Assembly: GCA_030656215.1 (NCBI GenBank)
Contig: JAUSOD010000012.1
Coordinates: 62,001 to 126,000, forward strand
Length of the DNA: 64,000 bases
Source of the DNA: Azoarcus sp.
GTDB taxonomy: Bacteria > Pseudomonadota > Gammaproteobacteria > Burkholderiales > Rhodocyclaceae
Direction of reading: 5' to 3'
The notes under the pieces were generated by a model that was not told where the DNA came from, ran no database searches, and saw nothing but the letters and a program-made list of their open reading frames with translations. Positions 18,041-27,114 of this stretch are shown piece after piece. The position numbers were made by a program, and so were the translations under genes. Positions within the stretch are counted from its first letter, which is position 1, and the number at the start of each line of letters is the position of its first letter.

Positions 18041-18928
18041 TCAACCCAGCAGCGTATCCATCAGCATCATCGCCACGAAACCGACGATCAACCCGCTGGT
18101 GGCCAGGGTTTCGTGCCCGCGCCGATGCGATTCCGGAATGATCTCGTGGCTGACCACGAACAGCATCGCCCCGGCCGCGCCCGCCAGGCCCCACGGCAGC
18201 AGGGCGGTCGAGGTCGAGACCATCATCGAGCCGAACACCGCGGCGATCGGTTCCATCAGGCCCGACACCGTCGCTACCGCAAAGGCAAACAGGCGCGAGT
18301 AGCCCGCGGTGACGAGCGCGATCGCGACGATCAGGCCTTCGGGCACGTTCTGCAACGAGATGCCGGTCGCCACTGCATTGCCGCCGATCGAGCCGCTGGC
18401 CACGCCGATGGCGAGGCCTTCCGGAATGTTATGCACCGCAATCGCGAACACAAAGAGCCACACGGCGGTGCCGGTGCGCGAGCCGTCCGGTGCATGGGTA
18501 TGCGGCAGCGCACGGTCCATCGCCAGCAGCAGCGCAGCCCCGGCACCGAGCCCGATCGCGACCAGCAGGGCGGCGCCATTGCTTGAGGCGCCTTGCGTCT
18601 GGGCGGCGTCGAAGGCCGGCAGCAGCAGCGAGAACACGCTGGCTGCCAGCATCACGCCGGCGCTGAAGCCGAGCAACATGCCCTGCACGCCGGCGCTGAT
18701 GCGGCGCATCACCAGCACCGGTACGGCGCCCAGCGCGGTGGCCGCGGCCGCCATGGCACCACCGCTGACGGCGCCGGACATCGGTCCGTCGAGGTGCTCA
18801 ATGCCGCTCACGAGTTGGGCGACCAGGAGTGCGAGGCCGGTGAGGGCGATCAGCCAGCCGCTGATGGCGCGCAGCGCACCCGCCGCGCTGGCAGGCTGAA
18901 AATGCAGACGGGCGACCTTGGCAACCAT
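18041..18928 (-). CDS. ZIP-family divalent metal transporter
   Basis: 295 residues with about eight transmembrane helices. The ZIP metal-transport motifs are visible: AVHNIPEGLAIGVA at about residues 165-178 (helix 4, H-N-x-P-E-G) and SLQNVPEGLIVAIALV at about 191-206 (helix 5, N-x-P-E-G). A short His-containing loop (ALPHTHAPDG) lies between helices 3 and 4, as in ZupT/GufA-like proteins that import zinc, iron or manganese. The N-terminal about 35 residues are longer than in ZupT and contain an extra hydrophobic helix. The metal cannot be deduced. It is transcribed toward ffs, alone, and no Zur box could be recognised in the 120 bases upstream. Confidence 0.88.
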   Translation of the reverse strand: MVAKVARLHFQPASAAGALRAISGWLIALTGLALLVAQLVSGIEHLDGPMSGAVSGGAMAAAATALGAVPVLVMRRISAGVQGMLLGFSAGVMLAASVFSLLLPAFDAAQTQGASSNGAALLVAIGLGAGAALLLAMDRALPHTHAPDGSRTGTAVWLFVFAIAVHNIPEGLAIGVASGSIGGNAVATGISLQNVPEGLIVAIALVTAGYSRLFAFAVATVSGLMEPIAAVFGSMMVSTSTALLPWGLAGAAGAMLFVVSHEIIPESHRRGHETLATSGLIVGFVAMMLMDTLLG

Positions 18929-19048
18929 GACGACTCCTCTTTCGATTCGCTACCCGGATAGATGTCCGGGGAATGTCATCAGTATGGGCGTCAGGTTATG
19001 ATAGGTCTAATTGAATGAAAAAATTTAAACCATAGTCAGTGAGTATCG

Positions 19049-20254
19049 CTATGGCCTGCGGTATCCGCCCGCGACGCCGAACGGGGAGAGCACGATCTGC
19101 CACAGCTGGTTGCTGCGGGCGCGGAAGGTGCCGGCGCAGGCGAGCAGGTAGTAGCGCCACATCCGATGGAAGCGTTCGCTGTAGCGTTCGGCGAAATCGG
19201 GCCAGGCAGCCTCGAAACGTTCATGCCATGCCATCAGCGTGCGATCGTAGTCGGCGCCGAAGTTGTGCACGTCCTCGATGATGAAGCTGCGCTCGGTGGC
19301 ATCGGCGATCTGGCCGAGCGTAGGCAGATCGCCGTTGGGAAAGATATAGCGGTCGATCCACGGGTCGGTCGGCATGCGGCGCAGGTTCTTGCCTATGGTG
19401 TGGAGCAGGAAAAGACCGTCGTCCTTCAGGCTGCGCCGCACCATGTCGAAAAAGACGGGGTAGTTCTTGTGGCCGACATGTTCGAACATGCCGATCGAGG
19501 CGATACGGTCGAACTGTTCGGTTCCGTTGGGGTTGAAGCTGCGGTAGTCCTGCAGGCGGAATTCGACGTCGAGTCCGTTGCATCGCGTCTGGCCGTGGCT
19601 GGTTTGCTCTTCGGAAATGCTCAGTCCCAGGCATGAAACACCGTAGTGTTCGGCCGCATATTTCATCAGGCTGCCCCAGCCGCAGCCGATGTCGAGCAGG
19701 CGCATGCCGGGCTTCAGGCCGAGCTTGCGGCAGATCAGGTCGAGCTTGGCCGTTTGCGCTTCTTCCAGCGTCCGGGCGTCGGCCCAGTAGCCGCAGGTAT
19801 AGGCCAGGTGACTGTCGAGCATGGTCTTGAAGAAGTCGTTGCCGAGGTCGTAGTGCATCTTGCCGACCTGCCACGCTCGCCGTCTGCTTTGCAGATTGAA
19901 CAGGCGTGCGCGCAATCCCTGCACCACCAGCGTGTGGGTGCCGACTTTCTCTTCGAGGCGGGCGCTCAGCACGCGGGCGATGAATTCGTCGAGTTGCCCG
20001 CAATCCCACCATCCATCCATATAGCTCTCGCCCAGCCCCAGACTGCCGCGCGCCAGAATCCGATCGGCGGTGTCGGGATGATGGATGCTCATGTCCCACG
20101 ACCGCCGCCCATTCACGGTGATGCCCGCTTCCGCCAGTAACTCGGCAATGATCCGCTGTCCGTCACCAGCCCGTGGCAGGCGCGGCGGCCGGGGCTGATC
20201 GGGCCGTGGTGTTCTCCGCGGGCCTCTTGCCTCCAGGTGGTGAGTGTTTTCCAT
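19049..20254 (-). CDS. cfa: Cyclopropane-fatty-acyl-phospholipid synthase
   Basis: 401 residues. The S-adenosylmethionine site LLDIGCGWGSLMKYAAEHYG (about 186-205) and the characteristic MHYDLGNDFFKTMLD (about 149-163) and AYTCGYW blocks are intact. The C-terminal GMFEHVGHKNY and FHRMWRYYLLACAGTFRAR regions match CFA synthase. The enzyme transfers a methylene from SAM to cis double bonds of membrane phospholipid acyl chains, usually at stationary phase or under acid stress. A start at ATG 20254 has GGGAGG 8 bases upstream; the frame stays open further upstream, but that part looks noncoding. The Pro/Arg-rich first 30 residues are not part of the enzyme fold. A possible 26-codon leader ORF lies just upstream on the same strand. 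Confidence 0.93.
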   Translation of the reverse strand: MENTHHLEARGPRRTPRPDQPRPPRLPRAGDGQRIIAELLAEAGITVNGRRSWDMSIHHPDTADRILARGSLGLGESYMDGWWDCGQLDEFIARVLSARLEEKVGTHTLVVQGLRARLFNLQSRRRAWQVGKMHYDLGNDFFKTMLDSHLAYTCGYWADARTLEEAQTAKLDLICRKLGLKPGMRLLDIGCGWGSLMKYAAEHYGVSCLGLSISEEQTSHGQTRCNGLDVEFRLQDYRSFNPNGTEQFDRIASIGMFEHVGHKNYPVFFDMVRRSLKDDGLFLLHTIGKNLRRMPTDPWIDRYIFPNGDLPTLGQIADATERSFIIEDVHNFGADYDRTLMAWHERFEAAWPDFAERYSERFHRMWRYYLLACAGTFRARSNQLWQIVLSPFGVAGGYRRP

Positions 20255-20288
20255 CCGTGTTGCCTCCCGTCCCGAAGTGCACAAGTGC

Positions 20289-20369
20289 TCAGGCCGCCTG
20301 TGCAAGCTCGGCGCAGATCGAGCAAAACAGTTCAAGCAGCTCGTTCCTTGAGATCCAGATTGCGGCCAT
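20289..20369 (-). CDS. Possible 26-residue small ORF upstream of cfa
   Basis: ATG at 20369 is preceded by a strong purine-rich site (GGAGAAGGAAG) 1-2 bases before the start region. The frame encodes MAAIWISRNELLELFCSICAELAQAA and stops 34 bases before the cfa start. The peptide would form an amphipathic helix with two cysteines. I do not recognise it. It could be a leader peptide affecting cfa expression, or chance. The ribosome binding site is the main support. Confidence 0.35.
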   Translation of the reverse strand: MAAIWISRNELLELFCSICAELAQAA

Positions 20370-20549
20370 GCTTCCTTCTCCGCCAAGACTTGGGTGCGAC
20401 GGGTGCGAATGACCCAGTCGGTGACTTCATCTTAGTTGCTGATTTCTATAGTTCCAATGAATTGTAGTTATATTTTCCATGGTGAAACGCTATGGGGTGG
20501 CATGTTTTTGCATCGGGCGGTGTGCATCGCTCTGCTAGAATCCGTCGCC

Positions 20550-22595
20550 ATGAGCTATCAGGTTCTCGCACGTAAGTGGCGGCCGAAGTCCTTCGGTACG
20601 CTGATCGGTCAGGAGCACGTGGTCCGGGCGCTGTCGCATGCGCTGTCCACTGGCAGGTTGCATCACGCCTGGTTGTTTACCGGTACGCGCGGCGTGGGCA
20701 AGACCACGATTTCGCGCATTCTTGCCAAGGCGCTCAACTGTGAGACCGGCATCACCGCCGAACCATGTGGGGTATGCGATACCTGTCGCGCAATCGACGC
20801 CGACCGTTTTCCGGACTACCTCGAGATGGATGCCGCTTCCAATCGTGGCGTCGACGATATGGCGGCCTTGCTCGACAAGGCGGTGTATGCGCCGTCCCAG
20901 GGGCGCTACAAGGTGTACATGATCGACGAAGTCCATATGCTCACCGGGCATGCGTTCAACGCCATGTTGAAGACGCTCGAAGAGCCGCCGGAGCACGTCA
21001 AGTTCATCCTGGCGACAACCGACCCGCAGAAGATCCCGGTCACCGTGCTGTCGCGCTGCCTGCAGTTCAACCTCAAGCAGATGCCGCACGGGGCGATCGT
21101 CGATCACCTCGCCCATGTGCTCGAGGCCGAGTCGGTGGCGTTCGAGCCCGGTGCGCTGCGCCATATCGCCAAGGCCGCGAGCGGCTCGATGCGCGACGCG
21201 CTGTCGCTGCTCGACCAGGCCATCGCGCATGGTGCGGGCACGGTGCTCGAGGAGCAGGTCACCCACATGCTCGGTACCGTGGGCGACGATCACCTGCACG
21301 CGGTGCTCGATGCGCTGGCCGCCGGTGACGTCGGTGCGCTGCTGGCGGTGGCCGACGACATGGAGATGCGCAGCCTGTCCTTCGATGCCGCGCTGCAGGC
21401 ATTGGCGTCGATGCTCGGCCGGGTGGCGCTGGTGCAGTTTGCGCCGGCCGCGTTCGCCGACGAGCTGGAGCGTCAGCGGCTCGAGCCCCATGCAGCACAG
21501 TTCGATCCCGAATTCTTGCAACTGGCCTACCAGATTGCAATCCATGGCCGCGACGAACTCGCGCTGGCGCCGGACGAGTACACCGGTTTCACCATGACCT
21601 TGCTGCGTCTGCATGCCTTCCGCCCGGAGCAGCCGGCTGCGCTTGGCTCGGTTGCGCTTGCTGGTGGCGGTGGAAGCGGGCAGGCCAAGGCGCTGCCGCC
21701 CGCGCCGAAAGCCCCCCCGTCGGTACGAACGATACCGGCAACGGCCACTGTGGCGCCAGCCGCCGTGCGGGTGGAGGCCAAACCCACACCGCGGGTGGCT
21801 TTGGCATCGCCGCCCCCGGCGGCGGTGCCGTCCGTGAAGGCTGAGCCGACCGCGCCTGAGGTGGCGCCGAGCGCACGGACGCCAGCAGTACAGAGCAAGG
21901 CGTCTGGAAGCGATGTCGCGCCGTGGGAGGATTTGCCCCCCGAGGCGATGGTGCACGACGCAGGCTATTCGGGCGGTGCGCCGAGCTTTGCGGATGAAGC
22001 GGATCAGGATTCCGTTCCGACGCAAGTGCTGCCTGCGCCCGTTTCCGCGCCCGTCCAGCTCCCTCGTGCCGCCTCGCGTCCGGCCCCCCGCGAAGTCCCC
22101 GTCAGCGTTAGCAATCACGTCGAGCCGGCCGTGCCGCTCGCCGCGGCGTCACCGCCTTCCTTGACACGATCCGCAGAACCCGCGCCAGATGCCGCCGTCG
22201 CCGCTGCATTTGCAGCGGGAGACTGGCGCAGCGTGGTACGTGGGCTGGGTCTCGGTGGTCTGGTGCGCGAGTTCGCCCAGCATTGCGAATGGGTAAATTG
22301 TGCGGACGAGTTGCTGACGCTGCGCCTGTCCGACACCCATCGCCACCTGCTCGACATGAACCGCGCAGCGGTCGAGCGCGTGCAGGATCAGTTGGCCGCG
22401 GCGCTCGCCCGCCCGCTGAAGATCCGTATCGATGTCGGTGCGATTGCCGGCGAGACACCGGCCCAGCGCGACGAGATCGAGCGTCGCGCGCGCCACGCGG
22501 TCGCCGTGGCCGCGCTCGAGAGCGACCCCTTCGTACGCGAGTTGATCGAGCGCTTCGACGCCACCCTGGTCGAAGCGTCGGTCAGGCCCCTCTGA
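20550..22595 (+). CDS. dnaX: DNA polymerase III subunits gamma/tau
   Basis: 681 residues. The N-terminal AAA+ clamp-loader ATPase shows SYQVLARKWRPKSFGTLIGQ, Walker A GTRGVGKT (about residues 44-51), the zinc-binding cysteines in CETGITAEPCGVCDTC, Walker B DEVH and sensor ATTDPQKIPVTVLSRC. A long Pro/Ala-rich low-complexity linker (about 365-540) precedes a C-terminal tau domain that binds DnaE and DnaB. The protein loads the beta clamp in the replisome. The E. coli A-AAA-AAG frameshift signal is not seen, so a separate gamma product is not evident. It is followed at 31 bases by ybaB and then recR, the classic dnaX-ybaB-recR order. ATG at 20550; TAGAAT at 20536-20541 is too close to be its -10. 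Confidence 0.96.
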   Translation: MSYQVLARKWRPKSFGTLIGQEHVVRALSHALSTGRLHHAWLFTGTRGVGKTTISRILAKALNCETGITAEPCGVCDTCRAIDADRFPDYLEMDAASNRGVDDMAALLDKAVYAPSQGRYKVYMIDEVHMLTGHAFNAMLKTLEEPPEHVKFILATTDPQKIPVTVLSRCLQFNLKQMPHGAIVDHLAHVLEAESVAFEPGALRHIAKAASGSMRDALSLLDQAIAHGAGTVLEEQVTHMLGTVGDDHLHAVLDALAAGDVGALLAVADDMEMRSLSFDAALQALASMLGRVALVQFAPAAFADELERQRLEPHAAQFDPEFLQLAYQIAIHGRDELALAPDEYTGFTMTLLRLHAFRPEQPAALGSVALAGGGGSGQAKALPPAPKAPPSVRTIPATATVAPAAVRVEAKPTPRVALASPPPAAVPSVKAEPTAPEVAPSARTPAVQSKASGSDVAPWEDLPPEAMVHDAGYSGGAPSFADEADQDSVPTQVLPAPVSAPVQLPRAASRPAPREVPVSVSNHVEPAVPLAAASPPSLTRSAEPAPDAAVAAAFAAGDWRSVVRGLGLGGLVREFAQHCEWVNCADELLTLRLSDTHRHLLDMNRAAVERVQDQLAAALARPLKIRIDVGAIAGETPAQRDEIERRARHAVAVAALESDPFVRELIERFDATLVEASVRPL

Positions 22596-22626
22596 ATCAA
22601 CCATCTCACTTTGAGGAGTTTTTATC

Positions 22627-22950
22627 ATGATGAAAGGCGGTATTGCAGGCCTGATGAAGCAGGCCCAGCAGATGCAGGAAAACATGAAGAAGATGCAGGA
22701 CCAGCTCGGTAGCGTCGAGGTCGAAGGTCAGGCCGGCGCCGGCATGGTAAAGGTCATCATGACCTGCAAGCACGATGTGCGTCGCGTCGTCATCGACGAT
22801 TCGGTGATGGATGACAAGGAAATGCTCGAGGATCTCGTTGCCGCTGCGCTCAATGACGCCGTGCGCAAGGTCGAAAGCACCACACAGGAACGCATGGCCG
22901 GCTTCACCTCGGGCTTGAATCTGCCGCCGGGATTCAAACTCCCGTTCTGA
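22627..22950 (+). CDS. ybaB: YbaB/EbfC family nucleoid-associated protein
   Basis: 107 residues, the usual size. [20 protein letters not shown] begins the typical N-terminal helix and [20 protein letters not shown] the conserved sheet; the acidic middle ([21 protein letters not shown]) and the C-terminal [16 protein letters not shown] are also family hallmarks. It forms homodimers that bind DNA and compact or organise the nucleoid. TGAGGAG lies 8 bases before the ATG. Located between dnaX and recR, 4 bases before the recR start. Confidence 0.96.
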   Translation: MMKGGIAGLMKQAQQMQENMKKMQDQLGSVEVEGQAGAGMVKVIMTCKHDVRRVVIDDSVMDDKEMLEDLVAAALNDAVRKVESTTQERMAGFTSGLNLPPGFKLPF

Positions 22951-22954
22951 TTCT

Positions 22955-23548
22955 ATGTCACCTTCGAGTCTGGACGAGTTGATCGATGCATTGCGCTGCC
23001 TGCCCGGGGTTGGCCCGAAGTCGGCGCAACGCATGGCTTATCATCTGTTGCAGCGCGACCAGCGCGGGGCGACTCGTCTGGCACGCGCAATGGGCCATGC
23101 GCTCGAGGTGTTGCGCCACTGCGAGCGCTGCAATACCTTTGCCGAAACGTCGGTCTGCCAGCGTTGCGCCAATCCGCGACGCGACGCGTCCCAGTTGTGC
23201 GTGGTGGAAATGCCCGCTGATCTGGCCATGATCGAGCAAACCCAGTCCTACAACGGGCTGTATTACGTGTTGATGGGCCGTCTTTCGCCCCTCGATGGCA
23301 TCGGCCCGCGTGAGCTCAAGCTCGACAAGTTGCTGGCGCGCGCGGCCGATGGCAAGGTGAACGAAGTGATACTCGCCACCAATTTCACCAATGAAGGCGA
23401 GGCAACAGCGCACACGCTCGCCACGCTGCTTGCGGCGCGGGGCTTGTCGGTCAGCCGCTTGTCGCGCGGGGTGCCGGTTGGCGGGGAGCTGGAACACACC
23501 GATATCGGTACCATTGCCCAGGCCTTGGTCGAACGGCGTGCCCTTTAG
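22955..23548 (+). CDS. recR: Recombination mediator RecR
   Basis: 197 residues, full length. Helix-hairpin-helix at the N-terminus ([20 protein letters not shown]), C4 zinc finger [16 protein letters not shown] (about residues 54-69), then a Toprim domain ([34 protein letters not shown]). RecR acts with RecO/RecF to load RecA on SSB-coated gapped DNA. The gap to ybaB is only 4 bases, so it is cotranscribed and probably translationally coupled. After the stop, an A/T-rich TTTTAGATTTTAGATTTT stretch breaks the GC-rich context. Confidence 0.97.
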   Translation: MSPSSLDELIDALRCLPGVGPKSAQRMAYHLLQRDQRGATRLARAMGHALEVLRHCERCNTFAETSVCQRCANPRRDASQLCVVEMPADLAMIEQTQSYNGLYYVLMGRLSPLDGIGPRELKLDKLLARAADGKVNEVILATNFTNEGEATAHTLATLLAARGLSVSRLSRGVPVGGELEHTDIGTIAQALVERRAL

Positions 23549-23737
23549 ATTTTAGATTTTATTTGTGCAGTGCAGAATCCGGGCGGGTTTTGTGGACAAA
23601 TGCGGCCTGTATGAGGGCTTGAAATCCTTGACTGCTCAATGTCTTGGCTACATCGGCTTTCTCTGTTGCAGTGAGTTCGCTATAATCCGTTGGTTTTTGT
23701 ATCCAGGTCTTTCGTTTTCCTTTCTGGGAAGAGGGTC

Positions 23738-24331
23738 ATGAGCGTTGAACAAAAGATGGACAGCGGCCGCCGCACCTTGTTGCTGGCGACGTCTGCCGTA
23801 GGTGGCGTAGCCGCCGTGGCGACCGCAGTGCCGTTCGTTGCCAGTCTGACGCCTTCCGAGCGTGCGAAGGCAGCAGGCGCACCGGTCGAAGTGGATGTCG
23901 GTGGACTTGCACCGGGCGAGATGATGACGGTCGAGTGGCGCGGCAAGCCGGTCTGGGTGCTTCGTCGTACGCCGGAAATGCTGGCGGCCTTGGATAAGTC
24001 CGAGCCGAACCTGAGCGATCCGGAGTCGAACAAGCCGCAACAGCCGGATTATGCGAAGAACAAGCACCGTTCGATCAAGCCGGAATATCTGGTAACGGTC
24101 GGGATTTGTACTCACCTCGGGTGTTCGCCTTCGGAGAAGTTCAAGCCGGGCGCCGAGGCGGGTATGACTGCCGACTGGCCGGGTGGGTTTCTTTGTCCCT
24201 GTCACGGGTCGCTTTTCGACCTGGCAGGTCGCGTCTACAAGAGCATGCCGGCGCCGGATAACCTGGAGATTCCGCCGTACAAGTATCTTGCGGATACCAC
24301 CATTCTCGTTGGCGATGACGGAAAGGCATAA
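23738..24331 (+). CDS. petA: Ubiquinol-cytochrome c reductase, Rieske iron-sulfur subunit
   Basis: 197 residues. An N-terminal twin-arginine-type anchor (DSGRRTLLLATSAVGGVAAV) is followed by the soluble Rieske domain with cluster loops CTHLGC (about residues 128-133) and CPCHGSLFD (about 151-159). It carries electrons from ubiquinol at the Qo site of complex III to cytochrome c1, on the periplasmic face. ATG 23738 has GAAGAGG about 5 bases upstream; the longer frame from 23690 is not used. A TATAAT at 23681-23686 is a candidate -10 for the petABC operon, but no convincing -35 is visible. petB starts 4 bases after the stop. Confidence 0.96.
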   Translation: MSVEQKMDSGRRTLLLATSAVGGVAAVATAVPFVASLTPSERAKAAGAPVEVDVGGLAPGEMMTVEWRGKPVWVLRRTPEMLAALDKSEPNLSDPESNKPQQPDYAKNKHRSIKPEYLVTVGICTHLGCSPSEKFKPGAEAGMTADWPGGFLCPCHGSLFDLAGRVYKSMPAPDNLEIPPYKYLADTTILVGDDGKA

Positions 24332-24334
24332 GCG

Positions 24335-25603
24335 ATGACGACCAAATCACAAGCCTTGCTGAACTGGGTCGATGAGCGTTTTCCGCTGACATCGTCCATC
24401 AAGGGGCACCTGACCGAGTACTACGCTCCGAAGTACTTCAAGTTCTGGTACTTCTTCGGTTCTCTGGCCTTGCTCGTGCTGGTGATCCAGATTCTGACCG
24501 GGATCTTCCTGGTCATGCACTACAAGCCCGATGCTTCCCTGAACGCCTCCGGCGTGCCGGTGGCCTTTGCCAGCGTCGAGTACATCATGCGTGATGTGCC
24601 TGGCGGCTGGCTGATCCGCTATCTGCATTCCACCGGGGCGTCTGCGTTCTTCGTCGTGGTCTACCTGCACATGTTCCGCGGGCTGATCTACGGTTCCTAC
24701 CGCAAACCACGCGAACTGATCTGGATCTTCGGCACGCTGATTTTCCTGGTGCTGATGGCCGAAGCGTTCATGGGCTATCTGCTGCCATGGGGACAGATGT
24801 CATTCTGGGGCGCACAGGTGATCGTCAACCTGTTCTCCGCGATTCCGATCATCGGGCCCGATCTGTCGCTGGTGATCCGTGGTGACTTTGTCGTGTCCGA
24901 CGCCACGCTGAACCGCTTCTTCGCCTTCCACGTCATCGCCGTACCGCTGATCCTGATCGGTCTGGTGGCTGCGCACATCATCGCGCTGCACGAGGTTGGC
25001 TCGAACAACCCGGACGGGGTGGAAATCAAGAAGAAGAAAGACGCCAATGGCATCCCGCTCGACGGCATCCCCTTCCATCCGTATTACACGGTGAAGGATA
25101 TCGTCGGCACTGTGGTGTTCCTGTTCTTCTTCAGCGCGGTGGTGTTCTTCGCGCCCGAAGGCGGTGGCTACTTCCTCGAGTTCAACAACTTCCTGCCGGC
25201 CGACCCGCTGGTCACGCCGCCGCACATCGCGCCGGTGTGGTACTTCACCCCGTTCTATTCGGTGCTGCGTGCGATCACCTACCCGCTGTTCGGGCTGGAC
25301 GCCAAGTTCTGGGGCGTGGTGGGCATGGGTGCATCGGTGGTGATCATTGCCTTCCTGCCGTGGCTGGACCGCAGTCCGGTGAAGTCGATCCGCTACAAGG
25401 GGCCGATCTTCAAGAGCGCGATCGCGATCTTCGTGGTGTGCTTCTTCATCCTCGGCTATCTTGGCGTGTTGCCTCCGACCCCGGGTCGTACCCTGTTGGC
25501 ACAGATCTGCTCGGTACTGTACTTCGCCTTCTTCCTGGCCATGCCGTGGTACAGCAAGCTCGACAAGTGCAAACCCGAACCGGAAAGGGTGAATTTCAAA
25601 TGA
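24335..25603 (+). CDS. petB: Ubiquinol-cytochrome c reductase, cytochrome b subunit
   Basis: 422 residues, eight transmembrane helices. The heme b ligand pairs are visible in helix B (RYLHSTGASAFFVVVYLHMF) and helix D (FAFHVIAVPLILIGLVAAH). The Qo-site PEWY motif is not visible in its standard form: at the expected position I read PPHIAPVWYF, i.e. a P-x-W-Y variant. GNL/PW motifs (LLPWGQMSFWGAQV) are intact. It holds both quinone sites of complex III. It overlaps petC by 4 bases (ATGA). Confidence 0.96.
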   Translation: MTTKSQALLNWVDERFPLTSSIKGHLTEYYAPKYFKFWYFFGSLALLVLVIQILTGIFLVMHYKPDASLNASGVPVAFASVEYIMRDVPGGWLIRYLHSTGASAFFVVVYLHMFRGLIYGSYRKPRELIWIFGTLIFLVLMAEAFMGYLLPWGQMSFWGAQVIVNLFSAIPIIGPDLSLVIRGDFVVSDATLNRFFAFHVIAVPLILIGLVAAHIIALHEVGSNNPDGVEIKKKKDANGIPLDGIPFHPYYTVKDIVGTVVFLFFFSAVVFFAPEGGGYFLEFNNFLPADPLVTPPHIAPVWYFTPFYSVLRAITYPLFGLDAKFWGVVGMGASVVIIAFLPWLDRSPVKSIRYKGPIFKSAIAIFVVCFFILGYLGVLPPTPGRTLLAQICSVLYFAFFLAMPWYSKLDKCKPEPERVNFK

Positions 25604-26340
25604 AATCGCGTGTAATCAATCTCATCAAGCGTGCCTTTGCCGTCGCCCTGTTTGCCCCGGCGATGGTGATGGCGGCTGGTGCCGAGTTGCATCTCGACAA
25701 GGCACCAGTGAGCACGGATCCGGCTGCGCTGCAGCACGGGGCCAAGCTCTTCGTCAATTACTGTCTGAGCTGTCACAGCGCTTCGTTCGTGCGTTACAAC
25801 CGCATGACCGAGATCGGTCTGAGCGAGCAGGCGATTCGCGACAACCTTCTGTTCACTGCCGACAAGACCGGTGACCTGATGAAAATCGCGATGCGCCGTG
25901 ACGAGGCCAAGGCCTGGTTTGGCGCGCCGCCGCCCGACCTGACCCTGACCGCCCGTGCGCGTTCGTCGGAGTTTGGCACCGGTGCTGACTGGCTCTATAC
26001 CTACTTGCGCCAGTTCCATCGCGATCCCAACCGGCCGACCGGCTGGAACAACCTGGTTTTCCCCAACGTCGGCATGCCGCACGTGTTGTGGGAACTCCAG
26101 GGTGATCAGGTCGCGAAGGCAGGCGAGCACGGCGCCACGCTCGAGTTGGCCAAGCCCGGCAAGCTGTCCGCGCAGGAGTACGACAAGGCGATTGCCGACC
26201 TCGTCTCCTACATGGTGTGGATGGCCGAGCCGATTGCAGACAAGCGCAAGACCATCGGTACTTTCGTGCTGATCTTCCTCGCAGGTCTGTTCGTCCTGAC
26301 CTATGCTCTGAAAAAGAACTATTGGAAGGACATTCATTGA
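25600..26340 (+). CDS. petC: Ubiquinol-cytochrome c reductase, cytochrome c1
   Basis: 246 residues: a cleavable signal peptide (KRAFAVALFAPAMVMAAGAE), one heme c site CLSCH at about residues 53-57 in FVNYCLSCHSASF, and a C-terminal transmembrane anchor (IGTFVLIFLAGLFVLTYALK) ending in the short basic tail NYWKDIH. It accepts electrons from the Rieske protein and passes them to a soluble or membrane cytochrome c. Its ATG overlaps the petB stop. A terminator follows 48 bases downstream. Confidence 0.96.
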   Translation: MKSRVINLIKRAFAVALFAPAMVMAAGAELHLDKAPVSTDPAALQHGAKLFVNYCLSCHSASFVRYNRMTEIGLSEQAIRDNLLFTADKTGDLMKIAMRRDEAKAWFGAPPPDLTLTARARSSEFGTGADWLYTYLRQFHRDPNRPTGWNNLVFPNVGMPHVLWELQGDQVAKAGEHGATLELAKPGKLSAQEYDKAIADLVSYMVWMAEPIADKRKTIGTFVLIFLAGLFVLTYALKKNYWKDIH

Positions 26341-26387
26341 GTGGAACGGTGACGGGCCGCAAGGCCTGATGCACGCTTTCCTCCAGA

Positions 26388-26427
26388 CGCACCGCGCAAA
26401 TTTCTGCGTGGTGCGCTTTTGTTTTTT
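26388..26427 (+). terminator. Rho-independent terminator after petABC
   Basis: CGCACCGCGCA (26388-26398) pairs with TGCGTGGTGCG (26405-26415) with one G-T wobble, followed by TTTTGTTTTTT at 26417-26427. It separates petABC from sspAB. Confidence 0.8.
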
Positions 26428-26447
26428 GCATCCGGAGTCGCAACATC

Positions 26448-27044
26448 ATGATGAATCTTTATTCCGGCACGACCGATCCCTTTAGTCACCGCTGCCGGAT
26501 CGTGCTCTTTGAGAAGGGCATGGATTTCGAGGTGATCGATGTCGACCTCTACAACAAGCCCGAAGACATCGCGATCATCAATCCCCACAACCGCGTGCCG
26601 GTGTTGGTCGACCGCGATCTCGTGCTGTACGAGTCGAACATCATCAATGAATACATTGACGAGCGTTTCCCGCATCCGCAGCTGATGCCGCCCGATCCGA
26701 TCATGCGCGCCCGTGCCCGACAGTTGCTCCATACCTTCGAGCATGAGCTGTTCGCGCACATCGCCGCACTCGAGGCGAATCAGAAGGGAACAGACAAGAC
26801 CCGCGTGCACGTTCGCGATCACCTGACCCAGCTCGCACCGATCTTCACCAAGCAGAAGTTCATGCTCGGCGACGAGTTCTCCATGCTCGACGTGGCCATT
26901 GCACCGCTGTTGTGGCGCCTTGAGCACTACGGCATCGAATTGCCGAAGACTGCCGCGCCGATGATGAAATATGCCGAGCGTATTTTCAGCCGGCAGGGCT
27001 TCATCGATGCACTGACCCCGTCCGAGAAGGTGATGCGGCGCTGA
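26448..27044 (+). CDS. sspA: Stringent starvation protein A (GST-fold RNA polymerase-associated factor)
   Basis: 198 residues with a glutathione S-transferase fold: N-terminal thioredoxin-like part (MNLYSGTTDPFSHRCRIVLF), conserved NPHNRVPVLVDRDLVLYES with the cis-Pro, and an all-helical C-terminal domain. In E. coli, SspA binds RNA polymerase and activates stationary-phase and acid-tolerance genes; it lacks GST activity. Two ATGs in tandem start the frame. The petABC-sspA-sspB order is common in betaproteobacteria. A strong hairpin lies between sspA and sspB. Confidence 0.94.
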   Translation: MMNLYSGTTDPFSHRCRIVLFEKGMDFEVIDVDLYNKPEDIAIINPHNRVPVLVDRDLVLYESNIINEYIDERFPHPQLMPPDPIMRARARQLLHTFEHELFAHIAALEANQKGTDKTRVHVRDHLTQLAPIFTKQKFMLGDEFSMLDVAIAPLLWRLEHYGIELPKTAAPMMKYAERIFSRQGFIDALTPSEKVMRR

Positions 27045-27057
27045 CATGCAGGTTGGT

Positions 27058-27093
27058 CCGGTGATGCGAAGGCTGAAGCCATCGCATCACCGG
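27058..27093. repeat. Long inverted repeat between sspA and sspB
   Basis: Perfect 12-base arms CCGGTGATGCGA (27058-27069) and TCGCATCACCGG (27082-27093). The 12-base loop can itself pair GGC with GCC, making a near-continuous stem. No T-run follows, so it is not a standard terminator; it could attenuate, process or stabilise the sspAB message. Confidence 0.7.
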
Positions 27094-27114
27094 ATTCGAA
27101 CAGGAACATACGAA

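Noticed and set aside
20500..20541. dnaX promoter from TTGCAT (20508) and TAGAAT (20536)
   Set aside because: The spacing is 22 bases, and the -10 is only about 9 bases before the ATG.
21713..21719. Run of seven C in dnaX as a slippage site for a short gamma form
   Set aside because: A C-run has no known precedent in dnaX that I can name, no stop codon context or stimulating structure is evident, and it lies in a low-complexity linker.
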